The notes: generated by a model from the letters alone, not told the origin. Counted from the first letter of the stretch, positions 35,561-45,480 are shown. The stretch is DNA of 64,000 nucleotides from Streptococcus suis (GCF_016775005.1 NZ_JAEUXI010000003.1:124001-188000), one strand, 5' to 3'. Program-made: numbers and translations.

Positions 35561-37259
35561 ACAAGCAATTCTACGCTATAAATGGTATGCCTTGGCTTGT
35601 ATCACCTTGACATCGATTGTCGTTATTACGACCCTCTTGCAGCCCAACTACTTAAAGGATGTCTTGGCAGCGGTCTTGGCTAATGACAAGGAAGAGATTG
35701 TCCGTGTGGGCCAGTTGCTCTTGGTGATTGCGGGGATTGGTCTTTTGGCTGGTCTGGCTAATACCATTGCTGCAGCGAAAATTTCACAAGGGGTATCTGC
35801 GGATATTCGTGAGCAAACCTTTCGCAAGATTCAGAGCTTTTCTTATGCTAACGTTGAAGAATTCAATGCGGGGAACTTGGTCGTTCGGATGACCAACGAT
35901 GTGACCCAGATTCAAAACTTGACCATGATGCTCTTTACCATCTTGCTACGGGTTCCCCTCCTCTTTATCGGAGCCTTCATCATGGCGGTACGGACCATGC
36001 CAGAACTCTGGTGGATGATTATTCTCATGGTGGTCTTAATCATGGTCATCATGGCGGTTGTCATGGGGCAAATGGGGCCTCGTTTTGGGAAATTCCAGTC
36101 CCTCATGGACAAGATGAACAGCATTGCCAAGGAGAACCTGCGTGGGATCCGGGTGGTCAAGTCCTTTGTGCAGGAGAAAAACCAGTACAAGAAATTTAAG
36201 GATGTATCCAATGAACTCTTGGACCTCAACCTTTTCATCGGCTACGGTTTCTCTATCTTGCAACCTCTGATGATGTTTATTTCCTACATGGCGATTTTTG
36301 CATCGCTCTACTTGGTATCTGGTATGCTGGAAACCAATATGGAGGCAGTTGGTGGCTTTACTTCCTTTATGAGTTACCTCATGCAAATTATGTTTGCTAT
36401 TATTATGGCTAGCTTTATGGGGATGCAGGCTTCTCGTGCAGCGATTTCCATTAAGCGTATCAGTGAGGTCTTGAATACAGAACCAGCGATGACCTTCAAG
36501 GATGTGGCAGATGAAGACCTGACAGGTCGGATTGTCTTTGATAATGTTAGCTTTACCTATCCGCATGATACCGAACCAACTTTGAAAAATATCTCCTTTG
36601 AGATTGAGCCTGGTCAAATGGTTGGTGTGGTTGGTGCAACGGGTGCGGGTAAATCTACCCTTGCCCAGCTGATTCCGCGTTTGTTTGATCCACAGGAAGG
36701 AACAGTATCTATTGGTGGTCGGGACTTGAAAGAAGTCAGCAAGAACACCCTGCGTGACACGGTATCGATTGTCTTGCAAAAAGCTATTCTCTTCTCGGGG
36801 ACCATTGCGGACAATTTGCGTCAAGGGGCACCTGGTGCTGATTTGCAACGCTTGGAGCGGGCCGCAGGTATTGCCCAAGCCAAAGAATTTATCGACCGCT
36901 TGGATGATACCTATGAGAGTCAAGTAGAAGAACGTGGAAATAACTTCTCTGGTGGTCAAAAGCAGCGGATGTCAATTGCTCGTGGGGTGATCGGAGAGCC
37001 TAAGGTCTTGGTCTTGGATGACTCGACCTCAGCCCTGGATGCCAAGTCTGAGAAGTTGGTCCAAGAAGCCCTCAACCATGACTTGAAGGGGACAACGACG
37101 GTCATCGTTGCCCAGAAGATTTCTTCTGTTGTCAAAGCTGATAAGATCTTGGTTCTTGATGAAGGTCGCTTGATTGGTCAAGGCACTCACGCTGAGCTGG
37201 TAGCGACAAATGACGTCTACCGCGAAATCTACGAAACACAGAAAGGGAAGGAAGAATAA
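35553..37259 (+). CDS. satA: ABC exporter half-transporter SatA
   Basis: A 568-residue fused membrane-plus-ATPase protein (type IV exporter fold). Six spans lie in the first 320 residues; Walker A GATGAGKST is at 361-369, signature FSGGQKQRMS and Walker B VLVLDD follow. With SatB it forms the heterodimeric efflux pump related to PatA/PatB. ATG 35553 is 7 nt after AAGGAG; ATG 35547 is too close. The residue after Walker B is Asp rather than Glu, typical of the degenerate site of such heterodimers. Confidence 0.95.
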   Translation: MFKQAILRYKWYALACITLTSIVVITTLLQPNYLKDVLAAVLANDKEEIVRVGQLLLVIAGIGLLAGLANTIAAAKISQGVSADIREQTFRKIQSFSYANVEEFNAGNLVVRMTNDVTQIQNLTMMLFTILLRVPLLFIGAFIMAVRTMPELWWMIILMVVLIMVIMAVVMGQMGPRFGKFQSLMDKMNSIAKENLRGIRVVKSFVQEKNQYKKFKDVSNELLDLNLFIGYGFSILQPLMMFISYMAIFASLYLVSGMLETNMEAVGGFTSFMSYLMQIMFAIIMASFMGMQASRAAISIKRISEVLNTEPAMTFKDVADEDLTGRIVFDNVSFTYPHDTEPTLKNISFEIEPGQMVGVVGATGAGKSTLAQLIPRLFDPQEGTVSIGGRDLKEVSKNTLRDTVSIVLQKAILFSGTIADNLRQGAPGADLQRLERAAGIAQAKEFIDRLDDTYESQVEERGNNFSGGQKQRMSIARGVIGEPKVLVLDDSTSALDAKSEKLVQEALNHDLKGTTTVIVAQKISSVVKADKILVLDEGRLIGQGTHAELVATNDVYREIYETQKGKEE

Positions 37260-39044
37260 ATGAAAACTTTACGTTTTTTCTGGTTTTATTTTAAACGCTA
37301 TAAGCTGTCCTTTGCTGTGATTTTTCTAGCCATTGTGACGGCGACTTATTTGCAGGTTCAGACGCCTGTTTTCCTGGGTAATGCGATTGCAGAGATGGGG
37401 AAAATTGGTCAGGATTATTTTGCTTCGATGCAAATGGGTCAGTCAGATTTCAAGCCTGACCTAGCTGATTTTAATGGGGTTATGCTCAATCTCTTTTTGG
37501 CCTATGTGGCGACGGTGGTGTCGACCCTGATTTATACCCTGCTCTTTACACGCATCGTTGCTCATTCAACCAACCGGATGCGAAAAGGTCTGTTTGGTAA
37601 GTTGGAACGCTTGACAGTTGCCTTCTTTGACAGCCACAAGGATGGGGATATTCTTTCTCGTTTTACCAGTGATTTGGACAATATCCAAAATGCTTTTAAC
37701 CAGTCCTTGACTCAGGTAGTGACCAATATCGCTCTTTACATCGGTATGGTTATCATGATGTTCCGTCAGGATGCTCGCTTGGCTTTGGTAACTGTGGCAT
37801 CCACGCCAGTTGCCTTGATTGCCCTAGTGATTATCATTCGCCTGTCACGGAAATATACTGACAAGCAACAGGCTGCCGTGTCTAAACTCAATGCCTACAT
37901 GGATGAGAAGATTTCGGGACAAAAAGCGATTATTGTACAGGGTGTGCAGGAAGAGACTATTGATGGTTTCTTGGAGCTCAATGAAGAAGTTCGTCGCACA
38001 ACTTTCAAGGGCCGTCTGTTTGGTGGGATTCTCTTTCCATTTATGAACGGAATGAGCTTGGTTAATACTGCCATTGTTATCTTTGCAGGCTCCAGCATTG
38101 TACTAAATGATAACTCGCTGGAAACAGCTGCCGCACTTGGTCTGGTCGTGACTTTTGTTCAGTATTCGCAACAGTATTACCAGCCTATCATGCAGATTGC
38201 ATCTAGCTGGGCAGAATTGCAGTTGGCTTTCACAGGTGCTCATCGTATTCAGGAAATGTTTGATGAGCCTGAGGAAGTCCGCCCTCAAAACGCTCCGCTA
38301 TTTACCGAATTAAAAGAAGGTGTTGAAATCAAGGACATCGACTTTGGCTACCTGCCAGGTCAAAAGGTCTTGGACAAGGTGTCTATTTCGGCTCCTAAGG
38401 GCAAAATGGTGGCGGTCGTTGGTCCGACGGGATCTGGTAAGACTACCATTATGAACTTGATCAACCGCTTCTACGATGTCAATGGTGGTAGCGTGGCCTT
38501 TGACGGTCGCGATATTCGGGAATATGATTTGGATAGTCTACGGGATAAGGTCGGTATTGTCTTGCAGGAGTCGGTGCTCTTCTCTGGTACTATTGCGGAC
38601 AATATCCGCTTTGGCGATGAGAGTATTTCGCAAGAAATGGTGGAAACCGCAGCTCGTGCCACCCATATTCATGACTTTATCATGAGCTTGCCAGAGGGAT
38701 ATGAAACCTTTGTGACCGATGATGAGAATGTCTTCTCGACAGGTCAGAAACAGCTGATTTCTATTGCCCGTACGCTCTTGACAGATCCACAGGTCTTGAT
38801 TTTGGACGAAGCAACGTCTAACGTTGATACCGTAACGGAAGCCAAAATTCAAAAGGCTATGGAGGCCATTATCGCAGGACGGACCAGCTTCGTCATTGCC
38901 CACCGCCTCAAAACCATTCTCAACGCGGATGAAATCATCGTCCTCAAAGACGGAAAAGTTATCGAACAAGGCAACCACAGCCAGCTCCTTAAACAGGGCG
39001 GCTTCTATGCCGAACTCTACCACAATCAGTTTGTGTTTGAATAG
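37260..39044 (+). CDS. satB: ABC exporter half-transporter SatB
   Basis: A 594-residue partner of SatA. Six spans, Walker [10 protein letters not shown] at 388-396, Walker B LILDEAT with catalytic Glu, and an altered signature STGQK. The two subunits thus split canonical and degenerate sites, as is usual in heterodimeric exporters. The ATG follows the satA stop with no gap. A second, diverged copy of its last 40 codons lies at 42355-42474. Confidence 0.95.
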   Translation: MKTLRFFWFYFKRYKLSFAVIFLAIVTATYLQVQTPVFLGNAIAEMGKIGQDYFASMQMGQSDFKPDLADFNGVMLNLFLAYVATVVSTLIYTLLFTRIVAHSTNRMRKGLFGKLERLTVAFFDSHKDGDILSRFTSDLDNIQNAFNQSLTQVVTNIALYIGMVIMMFRQDARLALVTVASTPVALIALVIIIRLSRKYTDKQQAAVSKLNAYMDEKISGQKAIIVQGVQEETIDGFLELNEEVRRTTFKGRLFGGILFPFMNGMSLVNTAIVIFAGSSIVLNDNSLETAAALGLVVTFVQYSQQYYQPIMQIASSWAELQLAFTGAHRIQEMFDEPEEVRPQNAPLFTELKEGVEIKDIDFGYLPGQKVLDKVSISAPKGKMVAVVGPTGSGKTTIMNLINRFYDVNGGSVAFDGRDIREYDLDSLRDKVGIVLQESVLFSGTIADNIRFGDESISQEMVETAARATHIHDFIMSLPEGYETFVTDDENVFSTGQKQLISIARTLLTDPQVLILDEATSNVDTVTEAKIQKAMEAIIAGRTSFVIAHRLKTILNADEIIVLKDGKVIEQGNHSQLLKQGGFYAELYHNQFVFE

Positions 39045-39052
39045 TAAAAAAT

Positions 39053-39118
39053 AACAGCCAAGATAAGCAGGCCACAATCCTTAAACTTTTAGGATGTGGT
39101 TTATCTTGGCTGTTTTTG
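39053..39118. terminator. Strong bidirectional terminator after satB
   Basis: AACAGCCAAGATAA pairs with TTATCTTGGCTGTT, and inner CCACAATCCT pairs with AGGATGTGG; A run before and T run after. It closes both satB and the convergent channel gene. Confidence 0.9.
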
Positions 39119-39126
39119 TAGTATCA

Positions 39127-39921
39127 TTACTGTTCAAGATGGTTGGTTTTGGTCTGATTGAGCCAAGCATAAGCAATTCCAATAAAGAGGCCGGCTCCAA
39201 GCCAATTTCCAAAGAAAACAACAATCCACTGACGAAGAATATTTACGATGGTAAAGGTATCTACATTAGTACGAGCAGCATTAAAGGCTAAGAGCATGAA
39301 TGATGCGAAATTAGCAACTAAGTGTTCGTTGATAAGGAAAACAAACATAAAAATAGCAGATACAATAACAAAGAATTTGGCGGATTGTTCCTTGAGTAGC
39401 ATATACCCAAGGATAGCCATATTCACAAACATATTGGCAGTAATTCCCTCAAAGAAGTTACTCCAGTCGGATTTTCCTAGTTTGATGGTGACAGCGTTGA
39501 CAACAAAACTTTCGTTAGATAAGTTAAGGTAGGAGAAGGACTGATTGAAAAGCCAAGCCAGAATGGTAGCACCTACAAAGTTGAAGAAGGTGCAGTAAAG
39601 TAACATCAGCGTTACTTTTTTCCAAGTAATTTGCTTATAATAGGCACCAGTCGTTAGATACATCATATTAGATGTAGCTAATTCGCCACCAAAAATAAGA
39701 ACAAAAATCAGTCCGATAGCAAAGATAAAGGTAAAAACAAAACGCGATAGACTTGGGAATTGACTGGAGATGACATCAGCTCCAATAATACCAACAGCTG
39801 TTGACATGGTCAAATAAGCTCCGGCATACATGGAGCGTAAGGCGTAACGGCTTAGACTTTCATCAAAAAGGGATTCTTTTTTTGAAACTGCAACCGAAAT
39901 TTTTTCTTGAAATGGGGACAT
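39127..39921 (-). CDS. Formate/nitrite transporter family channel
   Basis: A 264-residue FNT-family protein with about six spans. The conserved GGELATSNMMYLT stretch and GNWLGA near the end are typical. These pentameric channels pass small monovalent acids such as formate, nitrite or lactate; the substrate cannot be read here. ATG 39921 lies 4 nt after AAGGAGG. It is the last gene of a minus-strand set with two flavin reductases. Confidence 0.88.
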   Translation of the reverse strand: MSPFQEKISVAVSKKESLFDESLSRYALRSMYAGAYLTMSTAVGIIGADVISSQFPSLSRFVFTFIFAIGLIFVLIFGGELATSNMMYLTTGAYYKQITWKKVTLMLLYCTFFNFVGATILAWLFNQSFSYLNLSNESFVVNAVTIKLGKSDWSNFFEGITANMFVNMAILGYMLLKEQSAKFFVIVSAIFMFVFLINEHLVANFASFMLLAFNAARTNVDTFTIVNILRQWIVVFFGNWLGAGLFIGIAYAWLNQTKTNHLEQ

Positions 39922-40003
39922 GGGGCCTCCTTGTGACATAATCATCAAAAATTTATTGAAAAATATAGTGGAAAGGGAGCCCCTTCCCACTAGTTTTTAT
40001 TTG

Positions 40004-41239
40004 TTAGTGAGCAGATGCACCAGAATTGGCATCTGTCGGTGTGGAAGCTGTAGGGGTACTACCTGTATCTGAAGCGCCAGAGGTTGCATCAACATGGGTA
40101 GGAGATGCGGTGTTTCCTGCACCCCCCACCAAGCGTTGTCCAGTGGTTTCAAGATACCAATCTAACCATGGCTTAAAATTAAAGATAATTTCATTGATGC
40201 CAGCGTAGGACCCGTCAGGATAGTACATAGCTTGGTAGTTATGAGTATTGATAATTTCAGGTGGTGTGCCTGGGACGATTGTTCGAACGTACTCTTGGTT
40301 ACCATTACGTAAGGTTCCAACAACCCATTCGACATTCTTCATGCGGGCAGGAGGTAGCGTACCGTGGACAGTTGACAGGCGATTTCCTACTTGAGCAAGT
40401 ACCCGTTTACCCAACATGGTTTCAGGTTCTTGGTGACTATTGTTGTAGTAGAGGAACTGGTTATTATCATCTGCATAGGTCAATTCAAATGGCATCGCAT
40501 TGAGGAACATATTGAGTTGGTTAACGGTCAACAGACCATTGTCCAGCTTAACATAGGTGTCTCCCTCAACTGCGTTAACCAATTTAGAAGCCTTTTCTAG
40601 CCAATCTGGGTCATCTGGGTCCACACCTGTGATGGTCGTTGCGATTGGATGGGTACAGTCTAAATCTTCGGGTGCAATTGGCTTGGGTTGTTTCAATTTA
40701 GATACAACGCCGACATACTTGATAAAGTTGTCTAGACAGCTTTCCAAGAATTTCACAGTCCCTTCATTGATAATGTTCCCTTTATCATCAAAAGCTTCTT
40801 TCGCTTTACCAAGGAGGAATTCATTACCTGGTAACGTGTAGGCATTGACACCTGGAGCGTCCAAAATTTTTCTCAAGTGTACTTGAGCACGAGACGTTCC
40901 TTGGTCGTAGTAAGAAGCCCCGATAATCATAACTGGTTTATTTTCAAATGGATGTAAATTGAAACTGAGCCACTCTAGAGTACTCTTAAGAGCAGGTGTG
41001 ATGGTGTGGTTGTGCTCAGGTGTAGCAATGATGACACCATCAGCACGTGTGATTTTGTTGTAAAGGTATTGGATCGCAAAGCTATTAGACTGGTCTTCGT
41101 CCTGATTGAACATTGGGACATCTTTGATTTCCAAAAGTTCTAATTCAAATTTTACTTTAAAGTGGCGTTGAATAAATTGCAATAGCATGCGGTTATAAGA
41201 TTGGTCTGCATTAGACCCGACGATTCCGACAAATTTCAT
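40004..41239 (-). CDS. NADPH-dependent FMN reductase fused to a PAS-like domain
   Basis: A 411-residue two-part protein. Residues 1-180 are a flavodoxin-fold FMN reductase ([14 protein letters not shown] loop, [15 protein letters not shown]). Residues about 245-375 contain [17 protein letters not shown], which resembles the PAS-like domain of DUF438 proteins. The last 35 residues are a Ser/Thr/Ala-rich tail of low complexity. A redox sensor or electron-transfer role is possible; the fusion makes a plain reductase name unsafe. It shares an operon with the single-domain reductase upstream. Confidence 0.78.
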   Translation of the reverse strand: MKFVGIVGSNADQSYNRMLLQFIQRHFKVKFELELLEIKDVPMFNQDEDQSNSFAIQYLYNKITRADGVIIATPEHNHTITPALKSTLEWLSFNLHPFENKPVMIIGASYYDQGTSRAQVHLRKILDAPGVNAYTLPGNEFLLGKAKEAFDDKGNIINEGTVKFLESCLDNFIKYVGVVSKLKQPKPIAPEDLDCTHPIATTITGVDPDDPDWLEKASKLVNAVEGDTYVKLDNGLLTVNQLNMFLNAMPFELTYADDNNQFLYYNNSHQEPETMLGKRVLAQVGNRLSTVHGTLPPARMKNVEWVVGTLRNGNQEYVRTIVPGTPPEIINTHNYQAMYYPDGSYAGINEIIFNFKPWLDWYLETTGQRLVGGAGNTASPTHVDATSGASDTGSTPTASTPTDANSGASAH

Positions 41240-41254
41240 GATTGTTCTCCTCTC

Positions 41255-41857
41255 TTACAAGTTTTCCCAGTCAAAGTTTTCAGCTTCTTTTTGAAGTAAC
41301 TCTTTGGCGCTAGACAGTTTACTTGTCATCTTGACAAAGAGACGGAAGTCATCAAAGATGGCATCCAGTTTTTGACTGATTTCTAAATCAATGAGCTCAC
41401 CGTTTGTATCAAAGGCTTTCATGGAATTAGATAGTAAGAACTCATCTGGTAAAACAGTAGCTTTGAGTTCAGGAGCATTGAGAATTTGGCGTAGTTGCAA
41501 TTGAGCACGGGAAGAACCGAGCGTTCCGTATGAGGCACCTGTAATCATAACCGGCTTGTTAAGCAAAGGGTAGACTCCATATGATACCCAAGCTAGTGCA
41601 TTCATAAGAACAGCGGGGATCGAGTGGTCATACTCAGGTGTACCGATGATGACACCATCAGCACTTTCAATCTTTGCAACTAATTCTTTAACACTTTCTG
41701 GCAGTTCACGATTAGCCGGTTTATTGAAGACTGGAAGGTCCTTGATTTCAACCAATTCAATATCTGCCTTGTCAGCAAAATGCTGTTTGATGTACTGCAA
41801 GAGTTTGCGGTTGGTTGAGCGAGCGGAGTTGGTTCCGACAAGTCCTAGAAGTTTCAT
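41255..41857 (-). CDS. NADPH-dependent FMN reductase
   Basis: A 200-residue flavodoxin-fold reductase (LVGTNSARSTNRKLL, GTPEYDHSIPAVL motifs), close in sequence to the N-terminal domain of the next gene, so the two arose by duplication. ATG 41857 is used instead of an upstream start that adds 13 residues with no similarity. First gene of a minus-strand operon with a cre-bearing promoter. Confidence 0.85.
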   Translation of the reverse strand: MKLLGLVGTNSARSTNRKLLQYIKQHFADKADIELVEIKDLPVFNKPANRELPESVKELVAKIESADGVIIGTPEYDHSIPAVLMNALAWVSYGVYPLLNKPVMITGASYGTLGSSRAQLQLRQILNAPELKATVLPDEFLLSNSMKAFDTNGELIDLEISQKLDAIFDDFRLFVKMTSKLSSAKELLQKEAENFDWENL

Positions 41858-41888
41858 AGCATCTTCTCTCTTTTCTAAATGTAATATC

Positions 41889-41929
41889 CTTATCATACCA
41901 GTTTACAGGGTGGAAAGCAAGCGCTTTCC
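41889..41929 (-). promoter_or_regulatory. Promoter and cre-like dyad for the FMN reductase operon
   Basis: On the minus strand an extended -10 TGGTATGAT lies at about 41892-41900. Upstream is a dyad GGAAAGC / GCTTTCC (41912-41918, 41923-41929) with a CG core, a cre-like site overlapping the -35 area. Confidence 0.55.
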
Positions 41930-41972
41930 TGAAATATACAGAAAATGTTCAAAAAATCACGAACTCTTTTGG

Positions 41973-41978
41973 TATAAT
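41973..41978 (+). promoter_or_regulatory. -10 box giving a leaderless DUF454 transcript
   Basis: TATAAT ends 6 nt before the ATG at 41985, with no ribosome binding site between. Confidence 0.6.
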
Positions 41979-41984
41979 AGTATT

Positions 41985-42344
41985 ATGAAAAAAATTGTTT
42001 ATCTAGTAGCTGGTTTTGTTAGTCTTGCTATTGGCATGATTGGGATTGTTCTACCTATAATTCCAACAACGCCTCTTTTACTTTTGGCTGGATTTTGTTT
42101 TGCTAGAAGCTCTAAAAATTTTGAAAAATGGCTACGCAATACAAAAATTTATCAATTTTACGTAGCGGATTATGCTGAAACCAAAGCCATTTCCCGTAAA
42201 CGGAAAAAACAAATTATCTGGCAAATCTACATACTCATGGGGATTTCCATTTGGTTGGCTCCTGTACTATTTGTCAAAATTGGACTTGGCTTGCTGACAG
42301 TCTTTATTACTTACTATCTGTTTTGGGTTATACCAGAGAAATAG
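41985..42344 (+). CDS. DUF454 (YbaN-like) small membrane protein
   Basis: A 119-residue inner-membrane protein with three or four spans. The start [16 protein letters not shown] and the [20 protein letters not shown] motif define the family; its function is unknown. The ATG lies where transcription should begin, so the mRNA is probably leaderless. It is divergent from the FMN reductase operon and is followed after 10 nt by a satB remnant. Confidence 0.82.
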   Translation: MKKIVYLVAGFVSLAIGMIGIVLPIIPTTPLLLLAGFCFARSSKNFEKWLRNTKIYQFYVADYAETKAISRKRKKQIIWQIYILMGISIWLAPVLFVKIGLGLLTVFITYYLFWVIPEK

Positions 42345-42354
42345 ATCCAGACTT

Positions 42355-42474
42355 GCGGACGAAATCATCGTTCTCAAAGACGGAAAAGTCATCGAGCAAG
42401 GCAACCACAGCCAGCTTCTTAAACTTAACGGCTTCTACGCCGAACTCTACCACAACCAGTTTGTGTTTGAATAG
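42355..42474 (+). pseudogene. Remnant: second copy of the satB 3' end
   Basis: 120 nt matching satB 38925-39044; by manual count 109 of 120 bases agree. Seven of the 11 differences are synonymous third-position changes, and the other four are contiguous (two codons). The frame is intact to the stop and encodes [11 protein letters not shown]...NQFVFE, but the rest of the gene is missing and there is no start. It is followed by a strong terminator. Confidence 0.88.
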
Positions 42475-42483
42475 GGAAGATAG

Positions 42484-42528
42484 AAAAGGTCTGAAAACCA
42501 GATGAGCTGGTTTTCAGACCTTTTCTTG
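42484..42528. terminator. Terminator after the satB remnant
   Basis: A long perfect stem: AAAAGGTCTGAAAACCAG (42484-42501) pairs with the segment at 42507-42524. It would work in both directions. Confidence 0.9.
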
Positions 42529-42688
42529 TTGTATCTAAATTGTTCTTGAATATGATAACCTCGGCAGAGTCAATGCCGTATTCGGGTCAGGCCATAGACG
42601 ACCTGCTTCTGGGTGTGGAAGTACCTCACTTGTGAATGTAGGTTCTTAGCGGAAAGCTTATTCGCAAAGGGTGTAGAAACTATCTAAA
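42529..42688. other. Gene-free 160-bp stretch with small dyads
   Basis: No ORF with a start and RBS. CGGCA...TGCCG (42562-42578) can form a hairpin, and GCGGAAAGCTTATTCGC (about 42638-42656) is an imperfect palindrome. On the minus strand about 36 codons stay open (stop at 42570) but lack a start. It has more G and C than its surroundings and looks like a relic or intergenic repeat rather than a gene. Confidence 0.4.
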
Positions 42689-43318
42689 TCATAAACGAAC
42701 AATCCGCTGACACTTATCGGCAATATATGGATCATGTGTGACGATAATTACTGTTTTTCCACTATTATTCATTTCTATGAGAAATTGCAGGATTAAGTCC
42801 CTATTTTCCTGATCTAATGATCCCGTTGGCTCATCTGCCAAGATAAGATTGCTTGGTTTGAGTAGAGCACGAGCGATAGCAATTCGCTGTTGTTCTCCTC
42901 CAGACAGCTCGGAAATTTTTTGTTTTAGCGTGTTTGCTAGTCCGATTTTTTCTAGTATATTTTTTATGGACTCTTCCTTTTCCTTTTTTGATAATCTGGT
43001 ATATTTTAATGCCATCAGGAGATTATACTCGACGCTTTCGTTCTCAATTAGAGCAAAATTTTGGAATAGATAGGAAATTTGTTCCCGAATTATTTTTTGA
43101 GATGTCCTAGTGTTTACAGGTACGTTTGAATGACCAAATAGGAGGTAATTTCCTTCGTATTCACCGTCAAGCAAGCCAATGATGTTTAGTAATGTTGTTT
43201 TTCCGCTACCACTTTTTCCAACAATTGCGACTAGTTCACCTTGTTCAATGTTGAGGGAAAAATCATGTAGGATATGTTTTTGACCAATCTTTTTAAAGAT
43301 ATGTTCTAAATGAATCAT
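42689..43318 (-). CDS. ABC transporter ATPase of the bacteriocin locus
   Basis: A 209-residue ATPase of the MacB/LolD-like type. Walker A GKSGSGKTT, signature LSGGEQQR, Walker B LILADEP and the H-loop VTHDP are complete. Its ATG overlaps the permease stop (ATGA). With the permease it forms the transporter or immunity unit normally encoded next to lactococcin-972-like bacteriocins. Confidence 0.92.
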   Translation of the reverse strand: MIHLEHIFKKIGQKHILHDFSLNIEQGELVAIVGKSGSGKTTLLNIIGLLDGEYEGNYLLFGHSNVPVNTRTSQKIIREQISYLFQNFALIENESVEYNLLMALKYTRLSKKEKEESIKNILEKIGLANTLKQKISELSGGEQQRIAIARALLKPSNLILADEPTGSLDQENRDLILQFLIEMNNSGKTVIIVTHDPYIADKCQRIVRL

Positions 43319-45423
43319 AGGTTCTCTCCTTTCAAGTATTGTACAAGATTTTTTTGCTCCATGCGCAGTGATGTAAATAGGAAAATACCCCCATCAGCAA
43401 TGGCAAATAGTAAAAAAAGTGCAAGAGGAAATAGTGACTTACCAGCTATCAAAATAACTGGAAGAGGTAGCAAATATAGTAGAGTTAGTCCGATTAGAAT
43501 AGGTTTGTAGCGGTCAAAAAGTGACCATCCTAAAAATTTCATAGTGATGATATGAGATTTTCTCCAAAGAAACATACTTTTTACAATAAAATAGGAAACA
43601 ACAATGCTCAGTAAGCAGATAATCGCAAACAGGGTGACGAAGTTACGACTAGCGTCTCGGAAACTATCTACACGTCCTTGTTGAATAGATTTTATTGACG
43701 AGAACTTGAAATAGCTATCATCAGGTAATTTCTGAAGAATTTGTTCGATTTTTTGTTGATGTTGAGGGGAATTTGCAATTTTGATTGGGCTACTTAGTCC
43801 AGTATTTGATAGATGTGCTTTATCTTCCCACGACATATCATTGTCATTGACCAGGCTAATCATTGGATTAGTGAAATTGTTGGATAAGGTTTCATTGTAT
43901 GGGAAGAATGTCCAGTCGCCGTCATAATAAATGTATTCAACATCTACCTCGCTGACTGTTTTTGCCACTTGTTCTTCATATTTCAGTGACAGAAAACCAA
44001 TCAATTTTGCTAGATTTTTGTTAGACTCTTCATTCTCTTTCATTGATGCTGGAAAGAGTACAGTCAATTGTTTACTTGTATGTGGAATCGGAAATCCTAT
44101 ACTTTCTAGATAGGTTTTGTTGGCGTATAGAACAGGGATGTCATTAGCCAATGTTGAATGTTCAAATTCTTTAAGATGTGAGAAATTGCCAGGGTTTATG
44201 ATACTAGAACGAATATAGTAAGTTGGAAGATTTTCTGTCAAATTCTTATATAAGGAGTAATAATATTGATGAGCTTTGTCGGAACCAGACAGGCTATCTT
44301 GCCAGAGTTGATTTCCTGATTTTACGGTTTCGAGTGTTAGGAAATCTCCCTGTTTTTCCCATTGTTCTTGATAGTTCAATTCTTGGTGTTCCTCATAAAT
44401 GCTATTTCCGACACCAATCATCAATATAGTGATAAGAAGTGTGAGACAGCATTTGAAGAAATTATTGATATAGAATCCTGTTTTGAAGGAAACAAATCCT
44501 TTTATGATAGATGCGGCATTAATGCGTTGGATAATTGTGATGACTAAAATGTTGATGAGTAGATAGACTTGAAGGAGGATAAAATGCGCTAACAGCATCA
44601 TAGTTGTAAAACCTTGAGGCATGTAGTCAAAAAACAGAAACGATAAACTATTTAGAATGATACTACCGATTCCTATGATTAGTATATTTTGTTTTACATA
44701 GCGATAGAAAATCTCTAAGTTACTGTATCCAAGTATTTTTTCAACGCCGATATGTTTGATATCTAAAATTGGTTGGTAAACAGAAGTTAATGAAAGGAGT
44801 AAAAATGCGATACAGCAGATGAGTGCTACTAGTAGCAAGTCTCTGTTTATTAATTCTACTGCTGTTTCAAAGGTTGGAGTCAATAGTGTAGAAGAATCAA
44901 TATTGAAAAAATGACTTAATTCCTGTACGATTTCAGTGTCGTTTATGGATTTTGTTGATGTGACGGTATACTGACCATTTAGTGTATGGGATGTATCTTG
45001 AAAATAGTTTTTTAAAGTGATGAGCCGTATCGTCTTGGCCTGCAAAAATGTTGGGATATGCCCTAGTTTGTCGGAGGATTGTATATTTGTATAAGATCCA
45101 CTTCCGTCTTCGTTAAAAGTAAGTTGCTGGATTCCAAAATCTTTATAAGGAAAGGTCTCATGAGAAAAAACACCTGCTTTTATTACCTCGGTGTTGCTAT
45201 CTGTTTTGACAATTGAAACGTTGTATTTATCAGCAATTTTTTCAAAAAAATGCAGTAAATCCTGTGAAGGAACGGCACTATCGCGTAAATAAAATTGAAA
45301 TGAATAGTCAGTCGTTCCTAATTCACGTATGCGATTGATTTCCTTTGTATAGTGTAGATTTACAACGATAAAACTGACACAACACAGAAGTAGAATCATA
45401 CAGAAATGGTTTAGCCTTTTCAT
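43315..45423 (-). CDS. Bacteriocin-associated integral membrane protein (putative immunity)
   Basis: A 702-residue permease with an N-terminal span (about 8-25), a long extracellular domain, four or five spans at about 190-335, a second extracellular domain, and three spans at the end (about 590-690). This layout matches the large bacteriocin-associated membrane proteins found with lactococcin 972. They are thought to export the bacteriocin or protect the producer. Codon use is AT-rich relative to the flanking genes, which suggests transfer. RBS AAGGAGG. Confidence 0.82.
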   Translation of the reverse strand: MKRLNHFCMILLLCCVSFIVVNLHYTKEINRIRELGTTDYSFQFYLRDSAVPSQDLLHFFEKIADKYNVSIVKTDSNTEVIKAGVFSHETFPYKDFGIQQLTFNEDGSGSYTNIQSSDKLGHIPTFLQAKTIRLITLKNYFQDTSHTLNGQYTVTSTKSINDTEIVQELSHFFNIDSSTLLTPTFETAVELINRDLLLVALICCIAFLLLSLTSVYQPILDIKHIGVEKILGYSNLEIFYRYVKQNILIIGIGSIILNSLSFLFFDYMPQGFTTMMLLAHFILLQVYLLINILVITIIQRINAASIIKGFVSFKTGFYINNFFKCCLTLLITILMIGVGNSIYEEHQELNYQEQWEKQGDFLTLETVKSGNQLWQDSLSGSDKAHQYYYSLYKNLTENLPTYYIRSSIINPGNFSHLKEFEHSTLANDIPVLYANKTYLESIGFPIPHTSKQLTVLFPASMKENEESNKNLAKLIGFLSLKYEEQVAKTVSEVDVEYIYYDGDWTFFPYNETLSNNFTNPMISLVNDNDMSWEDKAHLSNTGLSSPIKIANSPQHQQKIEQILQKLPDDSYFKFSSIKSIQQGRVDSFRDASRNFVTLFAIICLLSIVVSYFIVKSMFLWRKSHIITMKFLGWSLFDRYKPILIGLTLLYLLPLPVILIAGKSLFPLALFLLFAIADGGIFLFTSLRMEQKNLVQYLKGENL

Positions 45424-45445
45424 CTGAACACCTCCTTATAAACGT

Positions 45446-45480
45446 TTTCCGACCAGCACACCAATAGAGCTGGTCGGAAA
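45446..45480 (-). other. Intercistronic stem-loop between bacteriocin and permease genes
   Basis: A 12-bp perfect stem (TTTCCGACCAGC / GCTGGTCGGAAA) with an 11-nt loop. On the minus strand it is followed by AACG and the permease RBS, not by a T run. It probably stabilises the bacteriocin mRNA end or lowers permease expression. The remainder of 45424-45628 shows no gene. Confidence 0.7.

Noticed and set aside
36036-36959. 307-residue minus-strand ORF
   Set aside because: It is antisense to satA, which has full ABC motifs; no RBS and no sensible composition.
42570-42680. Minus-strand open stretch after the bacteriocin ATPase as a small gene
   Set aside because: No start codon or RBS.
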